Origin: Bacillota bacterium
GTDB taxonomy: Bacteria; Bacillota_E; JAJZYS01; JAJYTV01
Assembly (NCBI GenBank): GCA_021845645.1
Contig: JAJZVM010000010.1
Coordinates: 1-64,000 of the forward strand
Reading direction: 5' to 3'
DNA length: 64,000 nt
Shown: positions 17,722-26,207 of the stretch, piece by piece
How the letters are laid out: every line of letters starts with the position of its first letter
Position numbering within the stretch: the stretch's first letter is position 1
The notes under the pieces: model-generated
Database searches by the model: none
The model's input: only the letters and a program-made list of their open reading frames with translations
What the model was told of the DNA's origin: nothing
Made by a program: the position numbers and the translations under genes

Positions 17722-18863
17722 GCGAAGTCCTGTTGATGGGCCCCGGTCCCAGCCCCGTCAGCCACCGCGTCCGTGCCGCCATGGCGCGTCCACTCCTCGG
17801 ACATCTCGACCCGCGCTTCCTCGAGGAGCTCGACGGCCTGCAGGCCGACCTCAGACTCGCGTTCGAAAGCTCCGCCGCCTTGACGTTTCCCGTGTCCGGC
17901 ACAGGCTCTGCCGCCATGGAGGCGGCCGTCGTGACCCTCTGCCGTCCCGGCCGCCGCGTCCTCGTCCTGAGCTGCGGCGTGTTCGGCGAGCGCATCGCCG
18001 CCATGGTCCGCCGCTCCGGCGCCGATCTGACGCTCGAGTCCTTCCCCTTCGGCAAGCCGGTCGACCCGGAGGTCGCGCGCCGGCGCATCGCAGAGATCTC
18101 GCCGCACGTCGTCGCGGTCGTCCAGGCTGAAACCTCGACGGGCGTCGCCTCCGACGTCGACGCGATCGCTGCCCTTGTCCGCGAGCATGGCGCGGACCTG
18201 ATCGTCGACACGGTGACGTCCTTGGGCGGCATGCCCGTGCACACCGACGCGTGGGGTGCGGCCATCGTCTACAGCGGCAGCCAGAAGTGCCTCGGGGCGC
18301 CTCCAGGACTCGGCCCGATCACGGTGCGCGACGGTCTCCTGACGGACCAGGGCGAGTCGCGCAGCTGGTATTTCGATCTCGGACTGATCAGCCAGTACCT
18401 CGGGACGGAGCGGCTCTACCACCATACGGCTCCGGTCAGCATGATCTTCGCGCTTGCCGAGGCGCTGCGCGAACTGCGCGCGGAAGGGCTGCCGCAGCGC
18501 TTCCTGCGCCACCGCAAGGCAAGCGCGGCCCTGCGCGCCGGGCTCGCCGCCCTTGAGCTCCGCTCGCGGGTGGAGCCTCGGGACCTCCTGCCGTCGCTCA
18601 CCGTCGTGGCGCCTCCCCTAGATCTCGACGAGGCCGAGCTGCGCCGCGAGCTGCTGCTCTCGGAGGGTGTCGAGATCGCAGGCGGTCTCGGTCCCTGGCG
18701 CGGATCGGCCTGGCGCGTCGGCACGATGGGTGAGGGCGCGAATCTCGAACCTGTGCTGCGCACGGTGGCTGCGATCGGCCGCGTGCTCGCCCGCCACGGA
18801 CGCCCGGCCGCGCTGCGGGAAGCCGGCGCTAGGGCCGCCAGCGCCTGGGCAGCGACGGAGTGA
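17718..18863 (+). CDS. class V aminotransferase (alanine/serine--glyoxylate type)
   Basis: A 381-residue PLP enzyme of fold type I, class V. It starts with MGPGPSPVSHRVRAAM, has FPVSGTGSAAMEAA (phosphate-binding loop), AIVYSGSQKCLGAPPGL with the PLP lysine at residue 190, and WRVGTMGEGAN near the end. These motifs match alanine--glyoxylate/serine--pyruvate transaminases and their phosphonate-pathway relatives. It would exchange an amino group between alanine or serine and glyoxylate or pyruvate. It is coupled to pncB upstream and the M42 gene downstream by 4-base overlaps. Confidence 0.85.
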   Translation: MSEVLLMGPGPSPVSHRVRAAMARPLLGHLDPRFLEELDGLQADLRLAFESSAALTFPVSGTGSAAMEAAVVTLCRPGRRVLVLSCGVFGERIAAMVRRSGADLTLESFPFGKPVDPEVARRRIAEISPHVVAVVQAETSTGVASDVDAIAALVREHGADLIVDTVTSLGGMPVHTDAWGAAIVYSGSQKCLGAPPGLGPITVRDGLLTDQGESRSWYFDLGLISQYLGTERLYHHTAPVSMIFALAEALRELRAEGLPQRFLRHRKASAALRAGLAALELRSRVEPRDLLPSLTVVAPPLDLDEAELRRELLLSEGVEIAGGLGPWRGSAWRVGTMGEGANLEPVLRTVAAIGRVLARHGRPAALREAGARAASAWAATE

Positions 18864-19897
18864 CCGCTCTTGCCTGGCTAGAGCGGCTCACGGACCTGCA
18901 CGCCGCCTCGGGCCACGAAGAGGTCGTCTTCCGTGCCCTGAGGCAGCTGCTCGCGACGTCGTTCGACCGCGCCGACACCGACGCGGCGGGCAACCTCCTC
19001 CTCTGGCGCGACGGGCCGCCCGGCGCGCCCCTTCTCCTGTTCACGGCCCACGCCGACCAGGTCGCCCTGTGGGTGCGTGAGCGCCTCCAGGGAGGTTTCC
19101 TGCGCATCGCCGCGCCCGGCATCGACGTCGCCTGCCTGCCCGGCCTGGAGGTGGAGGTGGGCGGCCGCATGGGTGTCGTGGGCACGCTGCCGCCGCATCT
19201 CAGGCACGGTGGCGTGGAGGTCAGGGAGGGCGAACAGGATCTCTACGTCGACCTCGGGCCGGACGGGGCAGGCGATCTGCCTGCCGTCGGGACGCCCGTC
19301 TATTTCGCAACCGCGCCACGCCTCCTCGGCGAGGACCGCTTCTGCGCGGCCGGCCTCGACGACCGCGCATCGGTCGCCGCCATCGCCCTGGCCCTCGAGG
19401 AGCTGCGGGGAGAGGACCTGCCGGTAACCCTGCTCGCGGCCTTCACGGCGCAGGAGGAGACGGGACGCGGCGGGGCCGCCTACCTCTGCCGCGAGATCCG
19501 GCCGGACGCGGCGGTCGTCCTGGACGTCACGTTTGCGCAGCAGCCCGAGCTCGGGCAGCCCGATCTGCCGAGGCTGGGCCAGGGTGCCGCCGTCGGGATC
19601 GGACCGAACGTGCCGCCTGGCCTGCACCGCTGGCTCGAGGCCACGGCGATGCGCGAGGGCCTGCCCTGCCAACGCGAGCCGTTGCCGGGAGACTCCGGTA
19701 CCGACGGCTGGCGGCTGCAGCTCGGCGGTCTCGGCGTGCCGACCGCGCTTCTCTCGATCCCGCTCACCTCGATGCACTCGCCGCAGGAGGTCGTCTCGGT
19801 CGCGGACGTGAACTCATGCGGCCGCCTGCTGGCTGCCCTGGCGCGCGCACCGCTGCCCTTCCCCAGGTCTCGTGAGGGGGCTACGCCGTGGAGCTGA
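18860..19897 (+). CDS. M42-type metallo-aminopeptidase, copy 1
   Basis: A 345-residue member of the M42 glutamyl/leucyl aminopeptidase family. All expected metal and catalytic positions are present: His in FTAHADQVALW, Asp in AAGLDDRASV, Glu-Glu in FTAQEETGRGGA, Asp in VLDVTFAQ, and His in SMHSPQEVVSV. It would be a cytosolic dinuclear-metal peptidase, in other members assembled as a 12-subunit tetrahedron. The GTG start overlaps the previous stop. It is the first of three consecutive paralogues, and overlaps the second by 10 bases. Confidence 0.85.
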   Translation: MTALAWLERLTDLHAASGHEEVVFRALRQLLATSFDRADTDAAGNLLLWRDGPPGAPLLLFTAHADQVALWVRERLQGGFLRIAAPGIDVACLPGLEVEVGGRMGVVGTLPPHLRHGGVEVREGEQDLYVDLGPDGAGDLPAVGTPVYFATAPRLLGEDRFCAAGLDDRASVAAIALALEELRGEDLPVTLLAAFTAQEETGRGGAAYLCREIRPDAAVVLDVTFAQQPELGQPDLPRLGQGAAVGIGPNVPPGLHRWLEATAMREGLPCQREPLPGDSGTDGWRLQLGGLGVPTALLSIPLTSMHSPQEVVSVADVNSCGRLLAALARAPLPFPRSREGATPWS

Positions 19898-20904
19898 GGG
19901 ATCTCTGCCTCGCGCGCGGCACGAGCGGACGCGAGGAGCAGGTGCGCGCGCTCGTCGCATCGGCTCTGCCCCGGGACGTGGCCGACGCGCAGGTCGACGC
20001 GCTCGGCAACCTGCTCGTGGCCCAGGGGCCGTCGCGGCCGGGACCGCGGCTTCTGCTGCTGGCGCACATGGACGAGGTCGGGCTGATGGTCACCGGCCAC
20101 ACGCCCGAAGGATACCTGCGCATCCGGCCCTGGGGAGGCGTCCTGCCCTCAGTGGTCGCAGGCAAGGCGGTGCATGTCGGCCCGCAGGGGCTGGCGGGCG
20201 CGGTCGGCCGCGCGCCCAATCACCTGCAGCGCGGCGAGCCGCGCAAGACGCCCCGCTTCGAGGACCTCTACGTCGACATCGGCGCCGAGAGCCTGGACGC
20301 CGCGCGCGACGCCGCACCGCTCGGCGAGATGATCACGTTCGCGACCCCCTTCCGCGTCTCGCCCGGAGGCGCCACCGCCACCTGCAAGGCGTTCGACGAC
20401 CGCTTCGGCGTCTGGCTCGCCCTCGACATGCTGTCCCGCAGCTGGGACTTCCCCTTGCACGTCGCCTTCACCGCGCAGGAGGAGGTGGGGCTGCGCGGCG
20501 CGCAGGTCGCACTGCGCGCGCTGCAGCCCGACCTCGTGATCGCCCTCGAGGCGACCGCTGCGGCCGACACGCCCGACGCGCCCCGTGGCGCCGGCACCGA
20601 GATCGGGCGCGGGCCCGCGCTGACGACCCTCGACCGCTCGTCCCGCGCGGACGACGGCCTGCGCCAGGCGCTCGCCAGGGCGGGGGAGTCGGCCGGTGTG
20701 GCGTGGCAGTGGCGCAGGGGGATCGGCGGCGGCAACGAGGCCGGCGCCGCCTGGCTGCAAGGCTACCGCTCCGCAGCCGTCTCGCTGCCCTGCCGTTACC
20801 TCCACGCTCCCGTCTCGCTGGTCTCGCTGGGCGACGTGGCGGCGGCGCGCAGCCTGCTCATGCGCTTCCTCGAGAACGTGCGGGAGGTGCGGGACAACGT
20901 CTGA
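19888..20904 (+). CDS. M42-type metallo-aminopeptidase, copy 2
   Basis: A 338-residue M42 paralogue. Metal positions kept: His in LLAHMDEVGLMV, Asp in AFDDRFGVW, Glu-Glu in FTAQEEVGLRGA, Glu in VIALEAT, and a His in RYLHAPVSLVS. The last motif departs from the usual HSPxE, since Glu is replaced. N-terminal MELRDLCLARGTSGREE is typical. The GTG start lies 10 bases inside the first copy. With copies 1 and 3 it probably forms a hetero-oligomer, an inference from gene order alone. Confidence 0.82.
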   Translation: MELRDLCLARGTSGREEQVRALVASALPRDVADAQVDALGNLLVAQGPSRPGPRLLLLAHMDEVGLMVTGHTPEGYLRIRPWGGVLPSVVAGKAVHVGPQGLAGAVGRAPNHLQRGEPRKTPRFEDLYVDIGAESLDAARDAAPLGEMITFATPFRVSPGGATATCKAFDDRFGVWLALDMLSRSWDFPLHVAFTAQEEVGLRGAQVALRALQPDLVIALEATAAADTPDAPRGAGTEIGRGPALTTLDRSSRADDGLRQALARAGESAGVAWQWRRGIGGGNEAGAAWLQGYRSAAVSLPCRYLHAPVSLVSLGDVAAARSLLMRFLENVREVRDNV

Positions 20905-20932
20905 CCGGCTGGACTCGCTGATCCGGGAGCTC

Positions 20933-21769
20933 GTGCAGCTGCCTGCGCCGTGCGGCGACGAAGGATCGCTTCGCGCGGCGCTCTCGGCCCGCCTCAACGC
21001 TCTGGGCGCGGCGGTGGACAGGGACTCGGTCGGCAACCTCATGGCCCGACGCGGCAACGGCGGCAGCCTGCTGCTGCTCGCGCTCGACGAGCCGACCTTC
21101 GTCGCGACCGGCGCGGGGCCGGACGGCATGGGCGTCGCGCCGCTCGGCGTCCAGCTCTCCCAACAGGAGCTCGACGGCCGGGCTGTGGTCTCCCCGCGGG
21201 GCGACAGGGCCCTGCTGCGGGCCGGCGCGCACGGTCTGCTCCTGGACCCTCTCGGTGACCCGCCGGAGCCCGGTCAGGCGTACATCTACAGTGCCGCCCG
21301 ACGCGTCATGGACGGACATCTCGTCGGACCAGGCGCGGGTGCGCGTGCCCTGCAGGCCGTGGCCCTTGCGGCGCTGGAGCGGCTCGCAGACTTCACGTTG
21401 GTCGCGCTGGCGCGCACCGGCATCGCGGCGCGCGGCGGCCAGGAGCTTCTTTTCCGTGCCAGGCGCCCTCTGGGGGTTGCGCTGGACGCCGTCGTAGAGG
21501 AGGATGGAAGCGAGATCGGCGCAGGGCCGCTCGAGTTCGCGCGCGCATCGGGGTACGCGCGCCCGGCGTCCCTGGCTCCGTGCGTCGGGACCCGTGTCCT
21601 GGTGCGCACGGACCAGCCCGTGCTGGCGTCCCTTCTGCAGCCCGCCGGTGTCCTCGCGAGGTCCCTGGCGCTGGCGGTCCGCTATCGAGGCGGCGATCAG
21701 GAGAGACTAGCCATCCAGGACGCGGTGCGGCTGGCAGATCTGCTCCAGTCGGTACTCTCCTCGTCCTGA
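20933..21769 (+). CDS. degenerate M42-type protein, copy 3 (no metal ligands)
   Basis: About 278 residues. The M42 fold can be followed (PAPCGDEGSLRAAL; DRDSVGNLMA; ADFTLVALARTG), but the ligand positions are gone: the HxDEVG site reads LLALDEPTFVA, the DDR site reads GPGAGARAL, the Glu-Glu site reads RTGIAARGG, and no HSPxE is present. It therefore looks like an inactive paralogue, perhaps structural or regulatory to copies 1 and 2. Homology starts earlier (LDSLIRELVQLP), near CTG 20909, where no normal start exists; GTG 20933 is the nearest canonical codon. The frame stays open, so it is not a decayed pseudogene. Confidence 0.7.
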   Translation: MQLPAPCGDEGSLRAALSARLNALGAAVDRDSVGNLMARRGNGGSLLLLALDEPTFVATGAGPDGMGVAPLGVQLSQQELDGRAVVSPRGDRALLRAGAHGLLLDPLGDPPEPGQAYIYSAARRVMDGHLVGPGAGARALQAVALAALERLADFTLVALARTGIAARGGQELLFRARRPLGVALDAVVEEDGSEIGAGPLEFARASGYARPASLAPCVGTRVLVRTDQPVLASLLQPAGVLARSLALAVRYRGGDQERLAIQDAVRLADLLQSVLSSS

Positions 21770-21782
21770 GGGGGTAGATGCG

Positions 21783-21947
21783 ATGCAGGTGCGCTGTTCG
21801 CTCTGCGGCCGGCCGGAGACGGTCGAGAAGTGGTCCGAAGCGCACGAGCGCCTGCGGCAGAGCGGCGGACCCTACGTCTGCGACGCCTGCCAGCGGCGCG
21901 TGCAGCGGGACGCGCTGCAGTCCAGCCGATCGCCGCGACCGCTCTAG
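21783..21947 (+). CDS. YlaI-like small zinc-ribbon protein (DUF2197)
   Basis: A 54-residue protein with two Cys-x2-Cys pairs: CSLC at residues 5-8 and CDAC at residues 33-36. The pattern VRCSLCGRPETVEKW ... GPYVCDACQRRV matches the YlaI/DUF2197 family of Bacillota, predicted to bind one zinc ion. ATG 21783 has GAGGGGG 8 bases upstream, and the gene follows the degenerate M42 gene by 13 bases. The last four bases overlap the convergent YqhV-like gene. Function unknown in the family. Confidence 0.75.
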   Translation: MQVRCSLCGRPETVEKWSEAHERLRQSGGPYVCDACQRRVQRDALQSSRSPRPL

Positions 21948-22213
21948 CGTGTGGCGGAGTAGACGATCAGCAGGACGCCGAGACCGATGAGGCCGAGCCT
22001 CGCCCAGGAGACATCGTGCCCCTGGGCGAGGCCCCAGATGCCGATCGCCGAGACGACGACGAAGAGCAGAGGGCCGAACAGGCCGAGTGCCGCGTTGATC
22101 GACACGGCGGTCGACACCTTGCCGGAACGAAGCATCAGCGTCGCCGCCACCAGTTCGACGGTCGCCGACAGGTAACGCAACGCCACCATGCCCAGCACCG
22201 CAGGTTCCCGCAT
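21944..22213 (-). CDS. YqhV-like membrane protein (DUF2619)
   Basis: An 89-residue protein with three hydrophobic helices. ALRYLSATVELVAATLMLRSGKVSTAVSINAALGLFGPLLFVVVSAIG resembles YqhV of sporulating Bacillota in order and length (the run is split here at residues 15-60). In Bacillus yqhV lies beside the spoIIIA operon, but that operon is not in this window. ATG 22213 is used; GTG 22222 is an alternative. Function is unknown. Confidence 0.7.
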   Translation of the reverse strand: MREPAVLGMVALRYLSATVELVAATLMLRSGKVSTAVSINAALGLFGPLLFVVVSAIGIWGLAQGHDVSWARLGLIGLGVLLIVYSATR

Positions 22214-22293
22214 CCGCCGCACCCCGCCTTCTTGACCACGCTATGGCTCCTTGGCCCCAGGCATGATGGACCCGTCACCATGGAGGGATCCCG

Positions 22294-23631
22294 ATGCAGA
22301 AGACGCGCTTCATCGACATCCGCACCGCCGTCCCCGGTCCCAAGAGCCAGGAGATCCACCGCCGCATCCACGCGGCCACGCCGCGTGCCGTCTCCGTCTC
22401 GCTGCCGGTCGTCGACCGCGCGGAGAACGCCCTCATCCATGACATCGACGGAAACACCTTCATCGACCTCACGGGCGGCGTCGGCGTGCAGAACGTCGGC
22501 CACCGCAACCCGCGCGTCGTCGCCGCACTGCACGAGCAGGTGGAGCGCTTCCTGCACACCGACTTCACCAACATCCCGTACGACAGCTACGCGCGCCTGG
22601 CGGAGCGCCTCGACAAGACCTTCCCCGGCGGCGGCGAGACACGCCTCATCCTGTTCAACTCCGGCGCGGAAGCGGTGGAGAACGCGGTCAAGATCGCCCG
22701 CGTCGCCACCGGCCGCAAGGGCATCATCTCGTTCGAGGGCGCCTTCCACGGCCGTACGCTCATGGCGATGACGCTGACGAGCAAGGTCCACCCCTACAAG
22801 GCCCAGATGGGACCGTACGCGCCTGAGGTCTACCGCGTGCCGTTCCCGTACTCCTACCGTTGCGACATGGCGCAGGACGAGGGTCACGTCTGCGACGAGC
22901 GCTGCTACGCCCGCATCGAGCGCGCACTCGTGACGCAGGTCGCGCCGGAGGACGTCGCGGCGGTCATCGTCGAGCCGGTGCAGGGCGAGGGCGGCTTCGT
23001 GGTGCCGCCGCCGAGCTTCCTGCCTTGGCTCAGGCGCTTCACCGAGAAGCACGACATCCTGCTGATCGTCGATGAGGTGCAGACCGGCTTCGGGCGCACG
23101 GCGCGCTTCTGGGCGACCGACTACTCCGGTATCCGCCCCGACATCATGACCATGGCGAAGTCGATCGCGAACGGCATCCCGCTCTCCGGCGTCATGGGCC
23201 GCAAGGAGATCATGGACGCTCCAGGACCCTCGCAGATCGGCGGCACCTACGTCGGCAACCCGCTCGGCACCGCGGCGGCCAACGCCGTCCTCGACGCCTT
23301 CGAGCAGGACGACATCCTGGGTCAGGCGCAGCGCCAGGCGGATCTCCTGCAGCGCCGCCTCGCCGAGTTGCAGCAGAAGAGCCCGTACGTCGGAGAAGTC
23401 CGCGGCCTCGGCGCCATGATGGCCGTCGAGCTCGTGACCGACCGCCGCACGAAGGAACCGAACCCCGATCTGACGCACCGCGTCGTGCAGCGCGCCATGG
23501 AACGCGGTGTCCTGATGCTCACCGCCGGCATCTACGGCAACGTGTTCCGCTTCCTGCAGCCCCTCACGACGCCGCCCGAGGTGCTCGAAGAGGCTCTCGA
23601 CGTCGTGGAGGCAGCTCTGCTCGAAGGTTGA
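22294..23631 (+). CDS. gabT: class III aminotransferase, GabT-like (4-aminobutyrate aminotransferase)
   Basis: A 445-residue PLP enzyme. Landmarks are FIDLTGGVGVQNVGH near residue 55, FNSGAEAVENAVKIAR, the SFEGAFHGRT loop, VEPVQGEGGF, the Asp motif LLIVDEVQTGFGRT and the PLP lysine in MTMAKSIANGIPLSG. These match GABA aminotransferases, which move the omega-amino group of 4-aminobutyrate or a similar amine to 2-oxoglutarate. An RCDMAQDEGHVCDERCY insert with several cysteines is seen near residue 190, as in actinobacterial and Gram-positive GabT. ATG 22294 has AGGGA upstream. It overlaps the ThrE gene by 4 bases. Confidence 0.88.
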   Translation: MQKTRFIDIRTAVPGPKSQEIHRRIHAATPRAVSVSLPVVDRAENALIHDIDGNTFIDLTGGVGVQNVGHRNPRVVAALHEQVERFLHTDFTNIPYDSYARLAERLDKTFPGGGETRLILFNSGAEAVENAVKIARVATGRKGIISFEGAFHGRTLMAMTLTSKVHPYKAQMGPYAPEVYRVPFPYSYRCDMAQDEGHVCDERCYARIERALVTQVAPEDVAAVIVEPVQGEGGFVVPPPSFLPWLRRFTEKHDILLIVDEVQTGFGRTARFWATDYSGIRPDIMTMAKSIANGIPLSGVMGRKEIMDAPGPSQIGGTYVGNPLGTAAANAVLDAFEQDDILGQAQRQADLLQRRLAELQQKSPYVGEVRGLGAMMAVELVTDRRTKEPNPDLTHRVVQRAMERGVLMLTAGIYGNVFRFLQPLTTPPEVLEEALDVVEAALLEG

Positions 23632-24386
23632 GCGACTCTCCACTGGCCGCGCTGCTCGCTCTGGCGGCCGCCATGCTGGAGGCGGGGGCCGAGCCGTACC
23701 GGACGGAAGAAGCCGTCGAGCGGGCAGGACGCGGCTTCAGATGCGGCGAGATCCAGGTCTTCGTGACGCCGCCCGGCCTCTTTGTCAGCATCGAGGGGCC
23801 GGGCGGCCACGAGACGGGTGTGCGGCGGGTGCGCAGCCGCGCGACGGATCTTGGCCGCCTCAGCTCCCTCAACAGCCTCGCGCGCGCGGCGGAGCGCGGC
23901 GACCTGAGCCCCCGGGAGTGCATCCAGGCGATCGCCGGCATGCAGCAGGCCCCACCTCCGTATGGCCTCGGCACCGACCTTCTGGCCGGGGCCGTGGCCA
24001 GTTCCGCCTATGCCTGGTTCATCGGCGCCACCCATCTCGAGGCCGGCCTCGCAGCCTTGGGCGGAGTCTTCACCATTCTCATGCGGCGCCGGCAAGCGGG
24101 ACGCTTCGCCGAGCGCTTCTTCCTGCTCGCCGCCTCGGGCTTCGCCGTGGGCCTGGTCGGCATCGCAGGCTCCGCGCTCTGGCACCAGAGTGCAGGCGAG
24201 ATCGTCGCCGGCGGGCTCGTGGTGCTGGTGCCCGGCCTTGCGCTCACAGGCGTGCTGCGTGACCTCCTGGCGGGCGACTTCCTTTCCGCCGCCGCGGGCG
24301 GCCTCGAGGTGCTGACGGTGGCGGGTGCTCTCGCCGCCGGCGCCGCCCTCGCCGTCGCGGCCGGCATCTCCCTGGGGTGGAACTGA
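23628..24386 (+). CDS. threonine/serine exporter ThrE, N-terminal subunit (YjjP-like)
   Basis: A 252-residue protein of the ThrE/DUF1212 family. A soluble N-terminal part has LEAGAEPYRTEEAVERAGRG and EIQVFVTPPGLFVS; about four to five membrane helices follow from residue 115, with the conserved GGVFTILMRRR and the helix LVVLVPGLALTGVLRDLLAGD. In proteobacteria YjjP and YjjB together export threonine, serine or succinate. The split into two adjacent genes is common. It starts with TTG overlapping gabT. Confidence 0.85.
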   Translation: MSDSPLAALLALAAAMLEAGAEPYRTEEAVERAGRGFRCGEIQVFVTPPGLFVSIEGPGGHETGVRRVRSRATDLGRLSSLNSLARAAERGDLSPRECIQAIAGMQQAPPPYGLGTDLLAGAVASSAYAWFIGATHLEAGLAALGGVFTILMRRRQAGRFAERFFLLAASGFAVGLVGIAGSALWHQSAGEIVAGGLVVLVPGLALTGVLRDLLAGDFLSAAAGGLEVLTVAGALAAGAALAVAAGISLGWN

Positions 24387-24844
24387 TGCTGGCCTCAGCG
24401 CTCGCGGGCGCCATGGGCGCCTTCGCCTTCGCCGTGCTGATCCGGGTGCCGCGCCACGATCTCTTCCTCGCTGCGCTCGCGGGCCTGCTCTCCGGCTTCG
24501 TCTACGCGGCGGCGGGTGCCATTGGCCTGCACGACATCGCACAGGTGCTCCTCGCGGCGCTGGCGGCGGGCGGCCTGAGCGAGATCCTCGCACGCCTGAG
24601 GCGCGCCCCGGCCACCGTCTACCTGATGCCGGGCCTCATCCCTCTGGTGCCGGGCCTGCTCGCATACCATGCGATGTACGCCCTCTTGCGCGGCGACTAC
24701 GTCATGGGGGCCGCGCTCGGCGTCGAGACGGTGTACTGGGCCGCGGCGATCGGCGTCGGCATCGCGCTCGTCCTCACGGTCTCGCGCACGGTCGCGCCGC
24801 CACGGGCACCAGCAGGGAACCCGCCCGCCCGGCGCGAACAGTAG
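24386..24844 (+). CDS. threonine/serine exporter ThrE, C-terminal subunit (YjjB-like, DUF3815)
   Basis: A 152-residue membrane protein with four to five helices, including LMPGLIPLVPGLLAYHAMYALLRGDY, which is the family hallmark. It is the second half of the ThrE exporter; the ATG overlaps the stop of the first half by one base (TGATG). A basic tail ends the protein. Membrane location and partnership with the upstream gene follow from family knowledge. Confidence 0.85.
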   Translation: MLASALAGAMGAFAFAVLIRVPRHDLFLAALAGLLSGFVYAAAGAIGLHDIAQVLLAALAAGGLSEILARLRRAPATVYLMPGLIPLVPGLLAYHAMYALLRGDYVMGAALGVETVYWAAAIGVGIALVLTVSRTVAPPRAPAGNPPARREQ

Positions 24845-24898
24845 CTTCCCACACAGGCGAGGAGGAAGGCCCTCGGGCCGCAAAGACTGCACACATCG

Positions 24899-25465
24899 AT
24901 GTGGAATCAGCTAGGACCCCTAGGGCTCGCCCTCGCCATGATCGTGGAGAGCCTCGGCATCCCTGTGCCGTCGGAGATCATCCTGCCGGTGTTCGGTCTC
25001 CTGGTGGCCCGCGGCGCGTTCGGCTTCTGGCCGGGGGTCCTGCTCATGGCTGCGATGCAGACGTTGGGCAGCTGGGTCGGCTACGGCATCGGCTACTACG
25101 GCGGACGGCCGCTCACGCTGCGCTACGGCCGCTGGGTCCTGATGGACGAGCGGTCGCTGGGCCACGCCGAGCGCTGGTTCGACCGCTACGGCCCCTGGAC
25201 GGTGTTCTTCGGGCGCTTCCTGCCGCTGCTGCGCACCTTCATCTCGTGGCCGGCAGGCTTTGCGCGCATGAACGGCTGGTCCTTCACCGTCTTCACCTTC
25301 CTCGGCGCCCTGCCGTGGACGGCGTTCCTGATCTGGGTCGGCGTGCGCTTCGCGGCGACCCTGCCGCGCATCGAGCCGCTCTTGAGCCACTACAACCTCC
25401 TCCTGGCCCTCGTCGCCGTGATCGCGGTCGTCGTGTTCTTCCTGCTGCACCTGCGCCGCCGTTGA
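24899..25465 (+). CDS. DedA family membrane protein
   Basis: A 188-residue DedA/VTT-domain protein. IVESLGIPVPSEIILPVFGLLVARG at the N-terminus (a re-entrant helix with the E/D-rich motif), GYGIGYYGGR, and the second re-entrant segment FGRFLPLLRTFISWPAGFARM with the conserved Arg and Gly-Pro-like turns all fit. DedA proteins are linked to lipid carrier (undecaprenyl phosphate) or phosphatidylethanolamine flipping and to membrane potential. No good ribosome site lies within 12 bases of ATG 24899, though GAGGAGGAAGG sits 30 bases upstream behind a small hairpin. Confidence 0.85.
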   Translation: MWNQLGPLGLALAMIVESLGIPVPSEIILPVFGLLVARGAFGFWPGVLLMAAMQTLGSWVGYGIGYYGGRPLTLRYGRWVLMDERSLGHAERWFDRYGPWTVFFGRFLPLLRTFISWPAGFARMNGWSFTVFTFLGALPWTAFLIWVGVRFAATLPRIEPLLSHYNLLLALVAVIAVVVFFLLHLRRR

Positions 25466-25491
25466 TGCGGAGCATCCTGTTCTGCTATCGT
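25462..25491 (+). promoter_or_regulatory. promoter candidate for cmk-plsC
   Basis: TTGATG (25462-25467) and an extended -10 TGC-TATCGT (-10 at 25486-25491) are separated by 18 bases, 60 bases before the cmk start. Confidence 0.4.
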
Positions 25492-25550
25492 TGCGATACC
25501 CAAGGCCGGGAAGGCCCACAGGCAGCCCGGCGCATGGAGGGGTGACGTCC

Positions 25551-26207
25551 GTGAGACTGCGGATCACCATCGACGGACCCGCGGGTGCCGGCAAGTCGAC
25601 CGTCGCGCGCGAACTGGCGCAGAGGCTGGGCTATGGCTACCTCGACACCGGTGCGATGTACCGCGCGCTGGCGCTTGCCGCCCTCAGGGCCGGCGTCGCG
25701 CCGGACGACGGGGCTGGGCTTGAGCACCTGCTGGACACCGTCGATCTGCGCCTGGAGCACGGCAGGCTGCGCCTCGACGGCGAGGATGTCGCGGACGATA
25801 TCCGCCAGCCGGCGGTCGACCGCATCGTGTCGCAGGTCGCCATGCATCCCGCCGTGCGCGAGGCGCTCGTCGCCCGCCAGCGCCTTCTCGCAGCCCAGGG
25901 AGGCGTGGTCATGGACGGGCGCGACGCGGGCAGCGTCGTCCTGCCCGATGCCGAATGCAAGTTCTTTCTCACAGCCTCGCTCGCCGCGCGGGCCGGCCGG
26001 CGCCACCGGGAGCTCCTGGCGCAGGGGCTGCGCGTCGAGATCGCGGAGGTGGAGCGGGAGATGGCGAGCCGCGACGCCCAGGACGAGATGCGGGCCGTCG
26101 GTGCGCTCAAGGTGCCTGAGGGTGCCTACGTGGTCGACACCACAGGTCTCGGCGTCGCAGAGGTGGTGGAGCGCCTGCTGAGCCATTGCCGGGAGCGCGG
26201 TGCGTGA
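25551..26207 (+). CDS. cmk: cytidylate kinase
   Basis: A 218-residue (d)CMP kinase. The P-loop IDGPAGAGKSTVARELA is at residues 5-20; the CMP-binding YLDTGAMYRALAL follows; VVMDGRDAGSVVLPDAECKFFLTAS and RRHRELL form the lid region. It phosphorylates CMP and dCMP for nucleic acid and lipid precursor supply. The GTG at 25551 is chosen because GGAGGGG lies about 9 bases upstream and the family starts at RITIDGPAG. The cmk-plsC-S1 order is conserved in Bacillota. The stop overlaps the plsC start. Confidence 0.95.
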   Translation: MRLRITIDGPAGAGKSTVARELAQRLGYGYLDTGAMYRALALAALRAGVAPDDGAGLEHLLDTVDLRLEHGRLRLDGEDVADDIRQPAVDRIVSQVAMHPAVREALVARQRLLAAQGGVVMDGRDAGSVVLPDAECKFFLTASLAARAGRRHRELLAQGLRVEIAEVEREMASRDAQDEMRAVGALKVPEGAYVVDTTGLGVAEVVERLLSHCRERGA

